From: an uncultured Polaromonas sp.
GTDB lineage: Bacteria > Pseudomonadota > Gammaproteobacteria > Burkholderiales > Burkholderiaceae_C
Reading direction: 5' to 3'
NCBI GenBank assembly: GCA_937863225.1
Contig: CALMEI010000040.1
Location: 124,001-188,000 of the forward strand
DNA length: 64,000 bases
The notes below the pieces were generated by a model. The model made no database searches. It worked only from the letters and a program-made list of their open reading frames with translations, and had not been told where the DNA came from. This document shows positions 38,174 to 46,082 of the stretch, piece after piece. Both the position numbers and the translations under genes were made by a program. Position 1 is the stretch's first letter. Each line of letters opens with the position of its first letter.

Positions 38174-39382
38174 TTACCAGTTTACTTCACGGTCTGGGGT
38201 AGAACCAATTTTATGAATGGTCAGATCTGCCCCTTCATATTCCTCTTCCGCGCTGAGTCGAATACCCAATAAAGCCTTCAATAAACCGTAGACAACGATA
38301 CCGCCGAGCAAAGCCCAAACAACGCCCATCAAGGTTCCCATCAACTGCGCTTGTAAACTCACACCACCCAAGCCACCCATTGTTTTGCTACCAAAAATAC
38401 CAGCTGCAATACCGCCCCAAGTGCCACACAAACCGTGTAAAGGCCACACACCCAGCACGTCGTCAATCTTCCATTTGTTTTGGGTCCAAGTGAACATGAC
38501 CACAAAAATCGCCCCTGCAATGCCGCCCACCACCAAAGCGCCCAAAGGGTGCATGATGTCAGAGCCCGCACAGACCGCCACCAAGCCCGCCAGCGGGCCG
38601 TTGTAAACGAAACCTGGATCGTTCTTGCCCAAGGCCAGTGCCACCAAGGTACCGCCTACCATCGCCATCAATGAATTGACGGCCACCAAACCTGAAATTT
38701 TGTCGATGGTTTGTGCGCTCATCACATTGAAACCAAACCAGCCCACACACAAAGTCCATGCGCCCAATGCCAAGAATGGAATGCTTGAAGGTGGGTGTGC
38801 ACTCATCGAGCCGTCTTTGCGATACCGGTTGGCACGCGCGCCCAGCAATATCACTGCGGGCAAAGCAATCCAACCACCCACCGCATGCACAACCACACTG
38901 CCAGCAAAATCTCTAAAGTTTTCACCGGTGGTGGCTTTGATCCAATCTTGAATGCCAAACTTGTTTGCCCAAGCCACGCCTTCAAACAAAGGATAAAACA
39001 AACCCACAATCACGGCAGTGGCGATGAGTTGTGGCCAAAACTTAGCGCGTTCAGCAATACCGCCTGAAATGATGGCGGGTATGGCAGCGGCAAAGGTCAA
39101 CAAGAAGAAAAATTTAACCAATTCATAGCCATTTTTTTCTGCCAACTGTTCTGCACCGATGAAGAAATTGGTGCCATACGCAACGCTATAACCGACCAAA
39201 AAGTAAACCATGGTGGACATTGAAAAATCCACCAAAATTTTCACCAAAGCATTGACCTGGTTTTTTTTGCGAACTGTGCCCAGCTCCAAAAACGCAAATC
39301 CCGCATGCATGGCCAGCACCATGATCGCGCCCAACAAGATAAAGAGCGCATCTGCGCCCTGTTTCAGTGCATCCATATCCAT
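38174..39382 (-). CDS. amtB: Ammonium transporter (Amt family)
   Basis: 402 residues with about eleven membrane segments. Conserved elements are GFAFLELGTVRKKNQVN in pieces at the N-terminus, GSVVVHAVGGWIAL with the first pore histidine, GWFGFNVMSAQ, and PLHGLCGTWGGIAAGIFG with the second twin-His region. No cleaved signal peptide is evident; translation starts at MDMDALKQG. glnK, the usual partner, is not adjacent, and I see no sigma-54 promoter upstream. The attenuated aroG unit lies downstream on the same strand after 254 bp. Confidence 0.95.
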   Translation of the reverse strand: MDMDALKQGADALFILLGAIMVLAMHAGFAFLELGTVRKKNQVNALVKILVDFSMSTMVYFLVGYSVAYGTNFFIGAEQLAEKNGYELVKFFFLLTFAAAIPAIISGGIAERAKFWPQLIATAVIVGLFYPLFEGVAWANKFGIQDWIKATTGENFRDFAGSVVVHAVGGWIALPAVILLGARANRYRKDGSMSAHPPSSIPFLALGAWTLCVGWFGFNVMSAQTIDKISGLVAVNSLMAMVGGTLVALALGKNDPGFVYNGPLAGLVAVCAGSDIMHPLGALVVGGIAGAIFVVMFTWTQNKWKIDDVLGVWPLHGLCGTWGGIAAGIFGSKTMGGLGGVSLQAQLMGTLMGVVWALLGGIVVYGLLKALLGIRLSAEEEYEGADLTIHKIGSTPDREVNW

Positions 39383-39539
39383 CCTTAACTGTTTTTATGT
39401 GCAAAAAGTGTTCGAAAAATGAAAAAAGTAACCCAAAATTGTGCAAATCTCTATTTTTCTATGAAAACGCACCTAAATGAAGCAATTTTCGCGCCAAAAA
39501 TATACAGGCAGCTGCTTTCAGCGACTACCCGTTGCAAGG

Positions 39540-40394
39540 CTAACGGATTTCAGTCTTAAATGGTCGCGCGTGCATCCAGTTTTTGATCTCAGTGGCCACC
39601 GCCTCTTCGCGCCCTAAAAACCCATGCGGACCTTTAGGACCGCAGCCATTGTCTTGCACTGGCGTGCCACCATGCACAGCAATGAATGGGAATTTACCGG
39701 CGACTTTGACAGCCCCAGCATAAGTAGTCGCCACACATTTGTCGTCAACATGGTGAACAATCAGCAATGGCGCTGCAATTTTAGAAAGATCAAAATCCGA
39801 TAAATTGGAATCACTAAGCAGCCGCCACGCGGCAGGCGCCCAATCAAAAACTGAAGCTGTCAAAACAATGCCATCAACATCTTTCCCCAATGCTTTGCCT
39901 GCATAGGCGGCAGACGTTGCACCCTGGCTGGTTCCCACTAAAAACAATTTGGCTTGCGGAAAACGTGCACGCAAATCTTTAACGATAAAGCCCACATCCT
40001 GCATATGCGCATCGCTCTTGCGAAGTTTAGGCGTGTACCCGATTGACGATTCGTCGCTGGGCACATCCACAATGGCAACCGCAGTTTCGTTGTCAATGAA
40101 CAAATCTTTGTTCAGAACCAGGTAACTGGTTCCGGTATCGCTCCAAGCTACGCCAACGTCTGTGGCACGCAATTTCAGCAAACCAAAACCACCCGTGAAC
40201 AAAACTGCAACCACTTTGACAGGCTCTGATTGCCGTATCAACCAATAAGGCTGCTCCACATTGTTGCGCGTTTTCAAACGGACAATTTCTTCTGTCTTTT
40301 GCGCATAAGCGGCTGTCGTACACAAAGCGCTGAGCGAAATGGCAAGCACGAGCCACGTCGAAATATTGTTTAAAAATCTTTGATATCTCATCAT
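39540..40394 (-). CDS. Exported alpha/beta-hydrolase of unknown specificity
   Basis: 284 residues. A signal peptide spans about residues 1-32 (ending AYAQ) after MMRYQRF; the second ATG at 40391 could also be the start. The nucleophile elbow is LVGTSQGATSAAYAG (G-x-S-x-G). An acidic residue follows in LIVHHVDDKC, and a catalytic His is likely in GPHGFLGRE. The overall pattern is that of small dienelactone-hydrolase-like or prolyl-oligopeptidase-like esterases. GGAGGA precedes the start. Two nested inverted repeats lie immediately upstream. The substrate is unknown. Confidence 0.82.
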   Translation of the reverse strand: MMRYQRFLNNISTWLVLAISLSALCTTAAYAQKTEEIVRLKTRNNVEQPYWLIRQSEPVKVVAVLFTGGFGLLKLRATDVGVAWSDTGTSYLVLNKDLFIDNETAVAIVDVPSDESSIGYTPKLRKSDAHMQDVGFIVKDLRARFPQAKLFLVGTSQGATSAAYAGKALGKDVDGIVLTASVFDWAPAAWRLLSDSNLSDFDLSKIAAPLLIVHHVDDKCVATTYAGAVKVAGKFPFIAVHGGTPVQDNGCGPKGPHGFLGREEAVATEIKNWMHARPFKTEIR

Positions 40395-40418
40395 GTCCTC
40401 CGATGTGATTTAGCACTT

Positions 40419-40478
40419 CCATACGCAAATGTCGCGTATGGCACATTCAAGCTACAAGCTTTAAAAGCAAGCTTGAAT
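40419..40478. promoter_or_regulatory. Two adjacent inverted repeats upstream of the exported hydrolase gene
   Basis: CCATACGC (40419-40426) and GCGTATGG (40434-40441) form a perfect 8-bp dyad with a 7-bp spacer. ATTCAAGCT (40445-40453) and AGCTTGAAT (40470-40478) form a perfect 9-bp dyad with a 16-bp spacer. Neither is followed by a T-run, so operators or mRNA leader hairpins are more likely than terminators. Confidence 0.45.
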
Positions 40479-40633
40479 CTTCATTCTGTGCTTCAGGTGC
40501 GATGAGTTTTTGCGCCAAATCAAACAAAGATTACAAAATAACTGGCGCGGGATTGGAATAGGCAAGCACGCCTAATTGAGGAGCTGCAATGCTAAAAGAG
40601 CACACGTTCCTCAAGTTTTATAAGCTTTTTTTT

Positions 40634-40681
40634 GCCTGTATTCGGCGTATTTATTGCCTATAGTGCTATTAAATTAATAGC
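40634..40681 (-). repeat. Dispersed repeat, copy 4 (3' of topB)
   Basis: On the minus strand GCTATTAATTTAATAGCAC, then TATAGGCAATAAATACG, then CCGAATACAGG. It lies 10 bp beyond the topB stop codon, in the 296-bp gap before the hydrolase gene, and the right end is degraded into an A/T run. Confidence 0.82.
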
Positions 40682-40690
40682 ATATGGTTT

Positions 40691-43600
40691 TCAACTCAAA
40701 TGCTTACCCACAATCCCTGCCAGTTCAAACATGGTGACTTGCGGTTTGCCGAAGACGGGGAGCAATTTGGCATCGGCGTTGATGGCGCGTTTGTTGGTGA
40801 CGTCTTGTAGGTTATTGGCTTTGATATAGTCCCACAGTTTTTTGATGACTTGGGTACGCAGGACTTGTTCACTGCCGATGACTGCTGCCAGTGAATCGCT
40901 GGGCTTTAAACCGCCGCTGGCAGAGACTTTGCGCGGCGCTTTGGGTTTGGTCGCTGTTTTGGTTGCGGCGGTCTTTTTGGCAGCCACTTTTTTCGCAGGC
41001 ACTTTTTTAGCAGCCGCTTTCTTGTCTACAGGTGATTTTTCACCTTTGGCTGCAACTGTTTTGCCAAATGGTGTTTTGGTGGCGCGGGCTGGCTTGGTGC
41101 CTGCCGCTGTTTTGCGTGCTGGGAATTTGGACGGCGCAAATTCAAATATCACTTTGCCGGCTTCGGCGTCCCAAGCCAAATGTGCTTTGAAACCGCGGCG
41201 CGTTCGCATGGAAACAAATTTGTCCAGTAGATCGGTTTTACCGGTTGCAAGCAATTGGCTGATTTGTTGACGCTCAATCGGTTGCTGCAAAATAACTTGC
41301 CCACTTTTGAAGTCGCAACTCGGTGTGGCTTGCGCCATGGTCGGCACAGATTTTTCGCAGACGTAATTTTTGCCATGCTCGTAAACAGCAGAACCACATT
41401 TGGGACATGCCCCAAGGCTGGTTTGCGCTGAGAAATCAACTATCTCGCCAGTGCCATCGGCATTTTTGTCGTCACCGAAATCGAATTCCAATTTGTAATT
41501 TTTAGTTTCTTCGTCGTATTTGATGACCATCTCCGCCGTGAACGGCCAGCCTGCTTTGGAGCGAAAGCCATCCAAAGGACCAATTTTGCGGTCGGTCAAA
41601 AATTGCTCGACTTCGGCCACCTCGAAAGTTCGACCTGCCGGTGTTTTTCCAAATGAAAAGCCGCAACCTTCTTCACTTGCCCCCACGCTTGCCACTTCGT
41701 GTGCTGCGCTGCCCCCCGTGGAGGCCGTGCCTTGCTTGAGGCGGCTCTGCGCTGCGGCTGCACCTATCACTTTTTTGCCTGTGCAGGTGTAACGGCGGGA
41801 GTTTTTTTTTTCGACCCCCCCACCAATAAGGCATGGGGACTTCAAAATGGCGTAGTCGCCCCGGATCGTATCCCTTTCGTACTCTTTTGGTTTTTTGACC
41901 ATGCGTGCGGTCATGTCGGCAATTTCAGCCATGAAGGTATCGCGGCTCAGGTTACCATGCTCCATCTGTGCCAGTTTGTACTCCCATTCGCCGGTGAGTT
42001 CGGCTTTGGAAAGCTCCTCCACCCCTAAGCCGCGCAACAAAGTCATCAACTGAAACGCTTTGGCGGTCGGTATCAATTCGCGCCCCTCGCGCAGCATGTA
42101 TTTTTCGCTGATCAAACCTTCAATGGTCGCTGCACGGGTGGCCGGTGTGCCCAAACCTTTTTCTTGCATGGCTTCACGCAGCTCATCGTCTTCCACCGTT
42201 TTACCGGCACCCTCCATGGCGCCCAATAGCGTGGCTTCAGAATAGCGTGCGGGTGGGCGTGTATTGAGGCCTTTCGGGTCTACGGTTTGTGCCAACACTT
42301 TTTCACCTGCTTGTACAGGTACCAAAATCGTTGCGCTTTTGCCTTCTGCATCGGGTGTTTCATCTGCGGCTTCTTTGCCGTAAATTGCCAACCAACCTGG
42401 TTTGACCAGCACTTTGCCCTCGGTCTTAAAGCTGTGTGGTGCCACAAACGATATGCGTGTCGTATTTTGGTATTCGGCACTGGGGAAAAACACCGCCATG
42501 AAGCGCTTGACGACCAAGTCATAAAGTTTTTGTTCGGCTTCACTCAAACCACTGGGTGCTTGTAGCGTTGGAATGATTGCAAAGTGATCGCTAACTTTTT
42601 TGTCATCAAAAATACGTTTGCTGGGTTTGATGTAATTGCCTTTCAAAGCCGTTGCAGCAAAAGGCGCTAAGTGTTTCATGCTGCTGGCCGCCAGCATCTC
42701 AAAGGTTTGCTTCACCACAGGCACGTAATCCTCCGGCAAGGCCCGTGAATCGGTACGTGGGTAGGTCAAGGCTTTGTGGCGCTCATACAAGCTTTGTGCA
42801 ATGCTGAGCGTGGTTTTGGCACTGAAGCCAAACTTGCCATTGGCCTCGCGCTGCAAAGATGTCAAATCAAACAGCAAGGGGCTGGCTTGGGTACTGGGTT
42901 TGCTCTCTTCGGTGACTGTCGCTTTTTTGCCACGCACCGCATCGGCAATGGCCATGGCTTCGCGTTCCGACCATACACGGTCGGCCTTTATTTCAGCATC
43001 ATCAGCGTCCTTTTTGTGCGTGGGGTTGAACCACTTGGCGGAATACTCACCTGCCAGCGCTGCAAACGATGCATGAATCTCCCAATATGCGCGACTTTGG
43101 AAGGCTCGAATTTTTTCTTCTCGTTCCACCACGATGGACAAGGTTGGCGTTTGCACACGACCCACTGTCGTCAAGAAAAAACCACCATCACGCGAATTGA
43201 ATGCTGTCATGGCGCGGGTGCCATTGATGCCGACCAACCAATCGGCCTCGGAACGACAACGTGCTGCATCGGCCAGCGGCAACATTTGTTTGTCGGTACG
43301 CAAACTTGCAAAACCATCGCGAATGGCTTGTGGCGTCATGGACTGTAACCACAAGCGTGATACCGGGTGTTTGGCTTTGCTGTATTGTTGTATCAAACGA
43401 AAAATTAATTCCCCCTCACGCCCCGCGTCACACGCATTGACAAAGGCATTCACATCTTTGCGCTTGGCCAGTTTGACGATGGCATTGAGCCGTGTCTTGG
43501 TCTTGTCCATGGGCTTCAAATCAAAATGGGGCGGAATGACGGGCAAGTTGGCAAAGCTCCATTTGCCACGCTTCACATCAAATTCTTCAGGCGCTTGAAT

Positions 43601-43750
43601 TTCCAGCAGATGCCCTACAGCACTGGTGATGACGTAGTTTTCGTTTTCAAAGTATTCGTCCTGCTTTTCAAATTTACCTGACAAAGGCGTGAGCGCTTTG
43701 ACGATGTCGCTAGCGACCGAAGGCTTCTCTGCAATGACCAATGTTTTCAT
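40691..43750 (-). CDS. topB: DNA topoisomerase III with histone-H1-like tail and C-terminal SWIB domain
   Basis: 1019 residues. A type IA topoisomerase core: Toprim start KTLVIAEKPSVASDIVKAL, the acidic DAGREGELIFRL, and the active-site region LTYPRTDSRALPEDY with the catalytic tyrosine. C-terminal zinc-binding repeats follow (CPKCGSAVYEHGKNYVC is intact). The first repeat (PCLIGGG...RRYTCT) has lost a cysteine and carries a 37-residue insertion at about residues 658-694. Residues about 878-947 form a Lys/Ala/Pro tail with AAAKKVPAKKVAAKK repeats, like histone H1. Residues 948-1019 form a SWIB/MDM2 domain (TQVIKKLWDYIKANNLQD, then MFELAGIVGKHL). It is divergent from a SET-domain gene. Confidence 0.95.
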   Translation of the reverse strand: MKTLVIAEKPSVASDIVKALTPLSGKFEKQDEYFENENYVITSAVGHLLEIQAPEEFDVKRGKWSFANLPVIPPHFDLKPMDKTKTRLNAIVKLAKRKDVNAFVNACDAGREGELIFRLIQQYSKAKHPVSRLWLQSMTPQAIRDGFASLRTDKQMLPLADAARCRSEADWLVGINGTRAMTAFNSRDGGFFLTTVGRVQTPTLSIVVEREEKIRAFQSRAYWEIHASFAALAGEYSAKWFNPTHKKDADDAEIKADRVWSEREAMAIADAVRGKKATVTEESKPSTQASPLLFDLTSLQREANGKFGFSAKTTLSIAQSLYERHKALTYPRTDSRALPEDYVPVVKQTFEMLAASSMKHLAPFAATALKGNYIKPSKRIFDDKKVSDHFAIIPTLQAPSGLSEAEQKLYDLVVKRFMAVFFPSAEYQNTTRISFVAPHSFKTEGKVLVKPGWLAIYGKEAADETPDAEGKSATILVPVQAGEKVLAQTVDPKGLNTRPPARYSEATLLGAMEGAGKTVEDDELREAMQEKGLGTPATRAATIEGLISEKYMLREGRELIPTAKAFQLMTLLRGLGVEELSKAELTGEWEYKLAQMEHGNLSRDTFMAEIADMTARMVKKPKEYERDTIRGDYAILKSPCLIGGGVEKKNSRRYTCTGKKVIGAAAAQSRLKQGTASTGGSAAHEVASVGASEEGCGFSFGKTPAGRTFEVAEVEQFLTDRKIGPLDGFRSKAGWPFTAEMVIKYDEETKNYKLEFDFGDDKNADGTGEIVDFSAQTSLGACPKCGSAVYEHGKNYVCEKSVPTMAQATPSCDFKSGQVILQQPIERQQISQLLATGKTDLLDKFVSMRTRRGFKAHLAWDAEAGKVIFEFAPSKFPARKTAAGTKPARATKTPFGKTVAAKGEKSPVDKKAAAKKVPAKKVAAKKTAATKTATKPKAPRKVSASGGLKPSDSLAAVIGSEQVLRTQVIKKLWDYIKANNLQDVTNKRAINADAKLLPVFGKPQVTMFELAGIVGKHLS
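41669..41779 (-). repeat. 111-bp in-frame insertion in the topB zinc-finger region
   Basis: The protein continues naturally if residues between YTCT and GCGFSFGKTPAGRTF are removed; the extra 37 residues (starting GKKVIGAAAAQSRLK, ending EVASVGASEE) are low-complexity. The DNA is GC-rich and includes GCGCTGCCCCCCGTGGAGG, which resembles palindromic intergenic repeats I recall from Comamonadaceae. No second copy is seen in this window. Insertion is inferred from protein family memory. Confidence 0.6.
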
Positions 43751-43802
43751 CTTATTTCAGTCCGTTTTTATTCAGTTGGCAATTTAGCTACAATAAGTTC
43801 CT

Positions 43803-43838
43803 CGCGCGTGCGCACGCGCACACGCGCACCCGTACGTA
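43803..43838. other. Alternating purine-pyrimidine (Z-DNA-prone) tract between topB and the SET gene
   Basis: From 43803 to 43828 the bases alternate strictly pyrimidine-purine for 26 bp, mostly CG and CA steps (CGCGCGTGCGCACGCG then CACACGCGCA). After a short phase break CGTACGTA continues at 43831-43838. Such tracts flip to Z-form under negative supercoiling. It lies in the 155-bp divergent promoter region of a topoisomerase gene. Confidence 0.7.
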
Positions 43839-43905
43839 TTAAACATACCAAATTTTTGGACATTGTTTAAAAAATCTTTAACTTTTCCCAAGAATAATTT
43901 TCCCA

Positions 43906-44499
43906 GTGGCAACCAAGCACCCCACCAAAAACCCCATATCCAAGCCGTCAAAAGCTGCCAAAACCGATATTTCACCTCTGAAAAGCAAGAATCTAGCCCC
44001 CCAAAAAATGACTTCAAAAAGAATAGCCGTACGCACCTCTGGCGTGCATGGGAAAGGGGTTTTTGCTGAAACAAACATTGCCGAAGGTGAAACATTGATT
44101 GAATACAAGGGCGAAGTGATCGATTGGCCTGAAGCCTTGCGACGACACCCCCATGATCCCAGCGATCCCAACCACACCTTTTATTTTTCAATTGACGACA
44201 AGCACGTGATTGATGGCAAAGTCAATGGCAATTCAGCTCGGTGGATTAACCATTCGTGCGAACCTAACTGCGAAGCAGACGAACACAACGGCCGGGTTTT
44301 CATCAAAGCCATACGCAATATCAATGCGGGTGAGGAGTTGCATTACGATTACGGTTTGGTGATTGATGAACGCTACACACCCAAACTCAAGGCGCAATAC
44401 CCTTGCTGGTGCGGGTCAAAAATTTGCCGCGGCACTTTGCTAGCACCCAAACGTGGGGCTAAGAGCGGGGCTAAGAGCGGATCTAAAAGCGGAAAATAA
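43906..44499 (+). CDS. SET-domain protein lysine methyltransferase
   Basis: 197 residues. The N-terminal 34 residues are Lys/Pro/Ser-rich, then a SET domain runs from about residue 38 to 160: SGVHGKGVFAETNIAEGE, ARWINHSCEPNCEADEH and NINAGEELHYDYGLV are the classic SET-N and SET-C motifs with the pseudoknot. A post-SET-like CWCGSKICRGTL follows. The C-terminus is a short repeat AKSGAKSGSKSGK. The start is a GTG at 43906; an ATG at 44008 would remove the basic N-tail. SET enzymes methylate lysines, and a chlamydial relative is reported to act on a histone-H1-like protein. Its neighbour topB bears an H1-like tail, so that tail is a candidate substrate (inference). Confidence 0.9.
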   Translation: MATKHPTKNPISKPSKAAKTDISPLKSKNLAPQKMTSKRIAVRTSGVHGKGVFAETNIAEGETLIEYKGEVIDWPEALRRHPHDPSDPNHTFYFSIDDKHVIDGKVNGNSARWINHSCEPNCEADEHNGRVFIKAIRNINAGEELHYDYGLVIDERYTPKLKAQYPCWCGSKICRGTLLAPKRGAKSGAKSGSKSGK

Positions 44500-44503
44500 A
44501 TTC

Positions 44504-45334
44504 ATGCAAACACAGGCTGTCATTCAATGGCCTGCTGAGGCAATTTGGGAGCAAATTGTGCCTTTGCTACCTGGTTTTACGATTGAGATTTTGCCTGAAA
44601 TTGGATCCACCAATACCGAGCTGATGCGACGTGCCAAGGAAGGAAAACTGGAGCCCATTTTACTTGTCGCAGAAAAACAAACAGCAGGACGTGGACGTTT
44701 AGGTCGGGATTGGATTGCCTTGACGGATAGAGTTGACAATGCATTACCCATGCTGACTTTTTCATTGGGTATGCCTCTATCACCAATCAGTTGGTCAGGA
44801 TTGTCACTGGCGATTGGTGTCAGTTTAGCCAGCAGTTTAGACCCTCGCATCCGATTGAAATGGCCCAATGATTTATGGCTTAACGAGCGCAAATTAGCAG
44901 GCATTTTGATTGAGACCACCGTTATCAACGATCAACGCTTTGCCGTCATTGGCATTGGTATCAATATTCTTCAGGCACAACCATTTTCAACATCGGCATT
45001 GCGCACTGCGCCAGCTTGGTTGCATGAAATCAATACCCAAGCTCAAGCAGCGAACACTTTGGCACAAGTCATCGCCCCTTTGATTTCTACCATCCAATTA
45101 TTTGAGACTCAGGGCTTTGCGCCCTTTCAAAAAACGTTTAATGCACTTGATGCATTGCACAACCGAACGGTGCTTATCCAAAACAATGCTGTATCGAAGA
45201 CAGGTTCAGAACAACTGCAGGGCTTAACACAAGGTTTAGCTCAAGGCGTGGATGATGCCGGTGCACTCATCGTGTTGACAGAAAGCGGTCGTCAGTTGGT
45301 GAGTAGCTCGGAAGTTTCGATTAAACCAATATAG
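44504..45334 (+). CDS. birA: Biotin-[acetyl-CoA-carboxylase] ligase
   Basis: 276 residues. The enzyme activates biotin as biotinyl-AMP and attaches it to the carboxyl carrier protein AccB. The key motifs are IGSTNTELMRRA, the biotinyl-AMP loop KQTAGRGRLGRDW (about residues 62-74) and LKWPNDLWLNERKLAGILIE. There is no N-terminal helix-turn-helix, so unlike E. coli BirA it should not act as a repressor. The ATG at 44504 lies 4 bp after the SET gene stop, implying co-transcription. A C-terminal SH3-like part is short but present. Confidence 0.93.
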   Translation: MQTQAVIQWPAEAIWEQIVPLLPGFTIEILPEIGSTNTELMRRAKEGKLEPILLVAEKQTAGRGRLGRDWIALTDRVDNALPMLTFSLGMPLSPISWSGLSLAIGVSLASSLDPRIRLKWPNDLWLNERKLAGILIETTVINDQRFAVIGIGINILQAQPFSTSALRTAPAWLHEINTQAQAANTLAQVIAPLISTIQLFETQGFAPFQKTFNALDALHNRTVLIQNNAVSKTGSEQLQGLTQGLAQGVDDAGALIVLTESGRQLVSSSEVSIKPI

Positions 45335-45372
45335 ACCGAACAAAGCCCAACTTTTCTCATAAACTATACCGT

Positions 45373-46071
45373 ATGCTGCGTTTAGCTGTCCTCTTATTGA
45401 TCTTGGCCAATGGTCTGTATTTTGCGTGGTCTCATCAAATTTTCAGCGAATTGGGTTGGGGCAAAATCAAACAAAACGAACCTCATCGGCTACATCAGCA
45501 AATCAACCCTGAACGCATTCGTGTACTTGAAATCAACGAATTACCTGACCGAAATAAGCCAGCCTACGCCACAAGTACAAACGTTGCCACGTCAGTAACT
45601 ACTTCTGCCAATGTTCAATGCATGCAAACTGGCAATTACAACGACAAACAAGTTGAGCAATTGCGTAGCCGATTATCAGCGCTGATGCCAAGCAGCAGTT
45701 GGAGATTCGTCGAGATAGCGACACAACCCTATTGGCTGATTTACATGGGTCAATATGCCAACAGCAACATGTTCGAGCTGAAAAAAGCCGAACTAAAGAA
45801 AATGCAGCTGCCATTTACGCCGATCAACCAAGGGCCGATGGCTTTGGGCATATCGTTAGGGCGGTATCCAAGTCAAGCAGATGCCAATCAATCACTCAAT
45901 GCCTTGAACAAACGCGGGATACGCACAGCAAAAGTTGTTCAAGATGTTAATCCTGACAAAACTTATCAATTGGTATTTCCTGCCATTGGCTCCGAATTGA
46001 TTCCAAAAATCAATGCTTTAACCTTAACGGTAGCTGGAAAACCTTTGCAATCTTGCATAGCAAAACCATAA
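45373..46071 (+). CDS. SPOR-like membrane-anchored protein
   Basis: 232 residues. One N-terminal membrane segment (RLAVLLLILANGLYFAW, residues 3-19) is followed by a polar linker and a C-terminal region resembling a SPOR domain: YWLIYMGQYANSNMFELKKAEL and LGRYPSQADANQSLNALNKRGI. SPOR domains bind denuded peptidoglycan at division sites, so an inner-membrane, periplasm-facing protein is expected. In Burkholderiales similar genes follow birA/coaX; coaX is absent here. The cysteine pair (QCMQTG near residue 79 and SCIAKP at the end) could form a disulfide. Confidence 0.72.
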   Translation: MLRLAVLLLILANGLYFAWSHQIFSELGWGKIKQNEPHRLHQQINPERIRVLEINELPDRNKPAYATSTNVATSVTTSANVQCMQTGNYNDKQVEQLRSRLSALMPSSSWRFVEIATQPYWLIYMGQYANSNMFELKKAELKKMQLPFTPINQGPMALGISLGRYPSQADANQSLNALNKRGIRTAKVVQDVNPDKTYQLVFPAIGSELIPKINALTLTVAGKPLQSCIAKP

Positions 46072-46082
46072 GCAAACTGATG

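Noticed and set aside
38166-38190. TyrR-like box near the amtB 3' end
   Set aside because: The GTAAAC repeats are direct rather than inverted and lie in amtB coding sequence; the attenuator explains control better.
39383-39539. Sigma-54 promoter before amtB
   Set aside because: I found no GG-N10-GC element with the right spacing on the minus strand.
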